Shown here: positions 59,801 through 64,000 of the stretch, piece by piece
Position numbering within the stretch: the stretch's first letter is position 1
Layout: every line of letters starts with the position of its first letter
Origin: Argopecten irradians
Lineage: Eukaryota > Mollusca > Bivalvia > Pectinida > Pectinidae
Reading direction: 5' to 3'
Length of the DNA: 64,000 nt
Assembly: GCF_041381155.1 (NCBI RefSeq)
Contig: NC_091139.1
Location: 9,920,383 to 9,984,382 of the forward strand
Program-made: the position numbers and the translations under genes
The notes under the pieces: model-generated
Databases searched by the model: none
The model's input: the letters and a program-made list of their open reading frames with translations, nothing else
Told to the model about the DNA's origin: nothing

Positions 59801-62800
59801 ACACATCTCAGATCTTCATCATGGTAACACAAACCTACACCTCATACACACTCAGATCTTCACCATGGTAACACAGACCTACACCCACACACCTCAGATC
59901 TTCACCATGGTAACACAGACCTACACTCACACACCTCAGATCTTCACCATGGTAACACAGACCTAACACAGACCTACACACACACCTCAGATCTTCACCA
60001 TGGTTACACAGACCTACACCCACACATCTCAGATCTTCACCATGGTAACACTGGCCTACACCCACACACCTCAGATCTTCACCATGGTAACACAGACCTA
60101 CACCACACACCTCAGATCTTCACCACACACACCCCAGATCTTCACCATGGTAACACAGGCCTCACACAGACCACACACCTCAGATCTTCACCATGGTAAA
60201 CACAGGCCTACACACAGACCTACACCCCTACACACATCTCAGATCTTCACCATGGTAACACTGGCCTACACCCACACACCTCAGGTCTTCACCATGGTAA
60301 CACAGACCTACACCACACACCTCAGATCTTCACCATGGTAACACAGCCTACACTCAACACACCTCAGATCTTCACCATGGTAACACAGACCTCACACCTA
60401 CACACACATCTCAGATCTTCACCATGGTAACACAGACCTACACCCACACATCTCAGATCTTCGACCATGGTAACACAGAGCCTACACCCACACACCCTCA
60501 GATCTTCACCATGGTAACACAGACCTACACCCACACACCTCAGATCTTCACCATGGTAACACAGACCTACACACACACACACTCAGATCTTCACCATGGT
60601 AACACAGACCTACACTCACACACCTCAGATCTTCACCATGGTAACACAGACCTACACCCACACACCTCAGATCTTCACCATGGTAACACAGACCTACACT
60701 CACACACCTCAGATCTTCACCATGGTAACACAGACCTACACTCACACACCTCAGATCTTCACCATGGTAACACAGACCTACACTCACACACCTCAGATCT
60801 TCACCATGGTAACACAGACCTACACTCACACACCTCAGATCTTCACCATGGTAACATACACCTACAACCACACACCTCAGGTCTTCACCATGGTAACACA
60901 GACCTACACTCACACACCTCAGATCTTCACCATGGTAACACAGACCTACACTCACACACCCAGATCTTCACCATGGTAACACAGACCTACACCACACACC
61001 TCAGATCTTCACCATGGTAACACAGACCTACACTCACACACCCCAGATCTTCACCATGGTAACAACTACACACAGACCTCAGATCTTCACCATGGTAACA
61101 CAGACCTACACTCACACACCTCAGATCTTCACCATGGTAACACTGGCCTACACACAGACCTACACTTACACACCTCAGATCTTCACCATGGTAACACAGA
61201 CCTACACTCACACACCTCAGATCTTCACCATGGTAACACAGACCTACACTCACACACCTCAGATCTTCACCATGGTAACACAGACCTACACTCAGTTCAC
61301 ATGTACACACACCACACACCAGATCTTCACCATGGTAACACAGACCTACACTCACACACCTCAGATCTTCACCATGGTAACACAGACCTACACACTCACA
61401 CACCTCAGATCTTCACCATGGTAACACAGACCTACACTCACACACCTCAGATCTTCACCATGGTAACACAGACCTACACTCACACACCTCAGATCTTCAC
61501 CATGGTAACACAGGCCTACACACAGACCTACACTTACACACCTCAGATCTTCACCATGGTAACACAGACCTACACCCACACACCTCAGATCTTCACCATG
61601 GTAACACAGACCTACACTCACACACCTCAGATCTTCACCATGGTAACACAGACCTACACTCACACACCTCAGATCTTCACCATGGTAACACAGACCTACA
61701 CTCACACACCTCAGATCTTCACCATGGTAACACAGACCTACACACAGACACACCCACACACCTCAGATCTTCACCATGGTAACATAGACCTACACTCACA
61801 CACCTCAGATCTTCACCATGGTAACACAGACCTACACTCACACACCTCAGATCTTCACCATGGTAACACAGACCTACACTCACACACCTCAGATCTTCAC
61901 CATGGTAACAACAGACCTACACTCACACACCTCAGATCTTCACCATGGTAACACAGACCTACACCCACACACCTCAGATCTTCACCATGGTAACATAGAC
62001 CTACACTCACACACCTCAGATCTTCACCATAGTAACACAGACCTACAACCACACAACTCAGATCTTCACCATGTAACACAGACCTACACTCACACACCTA
62101 GATCTTCACCATGGTAACACAGACCTACACTCACACACCTCAGGTCTTCACCATAGCAACACAGACCTACACTCACACACCTCAGATCTTCACCATGGTT
62201 ACACAGACCTACACCCACACACCTCAGATCTTCACCATGGTAACATAGACCTACACCCACATTTCAGATCTTCACCATGGTAACACTGGCCTACACACTA
62301 AGATCTTCACTATGGTAGGCCTCTGTAGCCAGATTTTTTCCTGAAAAAGAATCTATTCTAAAAAAGGATACTGGAAGTGTCCATGGTCAATGAGGATGAG
62401 TCCAGGAGACAGTAGAACCAGGGCACTGCTCTTTATCTGTGAACACAGTCATAGATAAGTTCACACTAGTACAATAATAATAATCTGTGAACACATCATT
62501 AATTTGGGATCGACATGGGTTCATTATTCCGTCTTTGCATATTACAGATTTACTTCCCTTGCGGGTAAGTATCGATGGTTACGTCATTATTTTGTGAGCG
62601 CAATCCATGTCGTTTTCTCTGAAAAGTATGACGTTCAGCTCGCAAACACATGACGTCACAATCAATACCTACTCGCAAGGGCAGATAACTCTAATATGCA
62701 AACACAGAATACAGACAATGCAGATATATCATTGGAACCTTGACGGGACATGAAAAGTACTATGTTATAACCATGAATTTGTTGTGTGTTCGTTATAAAT

Positions 62801-63888
62801 ATGTTTCACTGTAACCCATAACCCTAGTAAGATGTCTCCAACACACTTCTGTTTGTTCTTATGCAAGATCAATTAGCACACTGTCGCTATTAAATAATTA
62901 TTTAATTGAATGTTACTTTTTTGTATTTAACCAATATTATAAAACACAAAGGACACCGAATCAATCATACGACATCTTTCAATACCAAATTACAAAGACT
63001 ATCAACAATGAAGAACTGGTAAAATCTTAAATTTTCTATAACAGAAACAGGATGTAGAATGGAGATTCCCAACAAGAACAGTACCCAACATGTGTATGGG
63101 TTCGAACAATAATAGCACCATAAGTAGCAAATGAATTATAAATCTTACCGCGGAATATTTTGTTTGTCCACTTTTGTTAAAAATGAGAAACACCGCAGGG
63201 AAGAATAACAGGATGTCCGCCACTAATACTACAAATCAATATATCACAACAAATCAATATATCACAACAAATCAATATATCACAACAAATCAATATATCA
63301 CAACAAATCAATATAGGTTACAACATTCAATTACTAGTTGGAAATTGTATGTCACAAAAACCTGTAACTGTACTACCATCATCAATAATTCAATGTTGAA
63401 AATCAGAATGTACACATTATTTACTTATACACATAGTTGTAAACTTAATGTTACTAAAGATATATATGTAACTCAGAATTGATCATTTAACATATAATTA
63501 TAACAATTAATTATTCGGAAATGGAACTCGGAAATGGAAATCAAATGTCAAATTAATCTATTAAAGTACAAAAAAAAAATTAGAAAAAACTATTGTGGAA
63601 TTGAAAAGACAATTAGTGATAGTGTTTCTTACCTGTATGGATATCAAAGGAAAGGAATTTATATAAGCTCTAAGCTTGTTTTCCGATCCCGAAATGTGTT
63701 TATTTACTGTATTATATGTATCACTATATGAATAAAATACTGTTTAAACTAAATATCATGATACATTTTCTATATGATACATTTACTAATGTGCCTTACC
63801 CGTATATCTCATAAACAACTTGTGTCCTGGACTTTCAAATCCTCTGGAAGTCTTTAAAGCTACCCAGGCTGGATTGATCTGATTAGCA
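53809..63888 (-). CDS. ALG6: ALG6 alpha-1,3-glucosyltransferase (5' exons outside window)
   Basis: ALG6 adds the first glucose to Man9GlcNAc2-PP-dolichol in the ER lumen, using dolichyl-phosphate glucose. Eleven minus-strand exons join in frame: 63800-63888, 63149-63228, 62372-62436, 58955-59137, 58534-58669, 57886-57971, 57228-57312, 56345-56415, 56114-56182, 55057-55204, 53809-54033. Landmarks in order: [109 protein letters not shown] and [10 protein letters not shown]. The hydrophobic segments fit a multi-pass ER protein, and the end LKKKQ is a KKxx-type ER retrieval signal like the human KKIS. The donor after GHFQ is a weak GTATCC. The intron 59138-62371 is filled by a 42-bp minisatellite. 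The gene converges on RNF14. Confidence 0.96.
54271..54420 (-). repeat. Dispersed repeat shared with 44161-44290 (inverted)
   Basis: The reverse complement carries TTTTCATACTAAATCCGACT, TTCTTTTTCTTCAT, AAATCTGAGAATG and GTCACAATAGACAC, as in the RNF14 intron copy. Confidence 0.6.
54491..54854 (-). mobile_element. TTAA MITE (AGATGCTCCACCGC family), ALG6 last intron
   Basis: TTAA then AGATGCTCCACCGCC at the left, GATGGAGCATCTT then TTAA at the right. Its interior is the reverse complement of the copy at 42801-43166. Confidence 0.82.
55285..55960 (+). mobile_element. Pearl-like element, family E, degenerate
   Basis: It starts CAAGAGGTCCAAAGGGCCTA then GTCATCTGAC, the 5' layout of the other families. 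Degenerate units follow (CATGCTACAGGCCTAATATC, CATGCTATAGATCCAATATC, CATGCTACAGGCGACA; GACCTTGAATGAA). No microsatellite or 3' hairpin is seen. It lies in an ALG6 intron. Confidence 0.55.
56560..56604 (-). mobile_element. Pearl-like 5' terminus, fragment
   Basis: Minus strand CAAGAGGACCAGAGACCCTA then TGGTCACTTGAC: hairpin-like start and the (G/A)TCACxTGAC box, then unrelated sequence. Confidence 0.5.
56998..57172. mobile_element. TA-flanked MITE, 175 bp, ALG6 intron
   Basis: Left end CAGTCAAACCTGTCTATAAA, right end GGCAGGTTCAATG, with TA on both sides and inner repeats of GTCTTTATA. A short relative of the element at 16938-18075. Confidence 0.7.
59252..62319 (+). repeat. 42-bp minisatellite, ALG6 intron
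   Basis: Roughly 70 copies of a unit built from TCAGATCTTCACCATGGTAA then CACAGACCTACACTCACACA and CC. Some units carry an extra CACACAGACCTACACTTA or have short deletions. At 42 bp, a multiple of three, and with few stop-like words, it yields overlapping open frames of up to 216 codons on both strands ([14 protein letters not shown] and [14 protein letters not shown] repeats). I treat these as by-products: the array is within an ALG6 intron and has no splice or start context of its own. Confidence 0.95.
62530..62711. mobile_element. Foldback MITE-like inverted repeat, ALG6 intron
   Basis: Two arms of about 65 bp (62530-62598 and 62645-62711) are imperfect reverse complements: TTGCATATTACAG / CTCTAATATGCAA, CCCTTGCGGGTAAGTAT / ATACCTACTCGCAAGGG, TTACGTCATT / ATGACGTCAC. 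The loop is about 45 bp. No ORF. Confidence 0.72.
63232..63315. repeat. 18-bp tandem repeat at an ALG6 splice acceptor
   Basis: Five copies of ATCAATATATCACAACAA. On the minus strand the array ends 3 bp before the exon at 63228, so the intron end and its acceptor (TTGATTTGTAG) are made of repeat sequence. Confidence 0.88.
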
Positions 63889-64000
63889 CTGAAATATATC
63901 ACCTATAACTTATTCATATGATAAACTTTTAATAAGTGAAATATGTATTACATGTACTTATATGTGCAGACCCAAATGATATGATACTGCATACGTGGAT

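Noticed and set aside
59328..61951. ORFs of up to 216 codons on both strands
   Set aside because: They are produced by a 42-bp tandem unit (a multiple of three) inside an ALG6 intron; frames are broken by each indel in the array and there is no independent gene context.

Overview
The window looks like nuclear DNA of a mollusc, most likely a bivalve. It is AT-rich and its genes are split into short exons with GT-AG introns. It is packed with non-autonomous transposons, many of which match the architecture I recall for bivalve 'pearl' elements: a 5' hairpin, a core of tandem units of about 155-160 bp, a (GGAC)n microsatellite and a 3' hairpin. A tRNA-derived SINE is also present. The host assignment rests on these repeats and on protein similarity; no species is claimed.

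Layout. 1-5.8 kb: AT-rich, no recognisable gene. 5.85-24.4 kb: a dense nest of mobile elements, with pearl-like arrays of three families (A, B, C) and four TA-flanked terminal-inverted-repeat elements that contain or interrupt them. 24.6 kb: a scrap of LINE reverse transcriptase. 25.5-32.3 kb (+): ORC1, origin recognition complex subunit 1, from its disordered middle to its stop codon. 33.0-35.6 kb (-): a tiny three-exon twin-CX9C gene that I identify as NDUFAF8, a complex I assembly factor. 36.0-46.8 kb (+): RNF14, an RWD-RING-IBR-RING ubiquitin ligase, starting 379 bp from NDUFAF8 in a head-to-head pair; its last exon(s) are not visible. 47.3-53.0 kb: a minisatellite, a 33-N assembly gap, several MITEs and a single-unit family A element. 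53.8-63.9 kb (-): ALG6, the ER glucosyltransferase that adds the first glucose to the N-glycan precursor; its 5' exons lie beyond the window.

The four genes have housekeeping roles (DNA replication, mitochondrial complex I assembly, ubiquitin transfer, N-glycosylation) and are not an operon-like set. For all of them I joined exons by hand; every internal junction keeps frame, and each exon length agrees with the residues it encodes.

Most striking points: an exact, in-frame 63-bp tandem duplication inside a conserved ORC1 exon; a 31-bp repeat array that multiplies the splice donor of RNF14 exon 3; loss from view of the RNF14 catalytic-cysteine exon next to an assembly gap; and pearl-like families in which the 5' and 3' terminal pairing is preserved while the sequence changes. 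Long ORFs at 59-62 kb come from a 42-bp minisatellite and are not called as genes.
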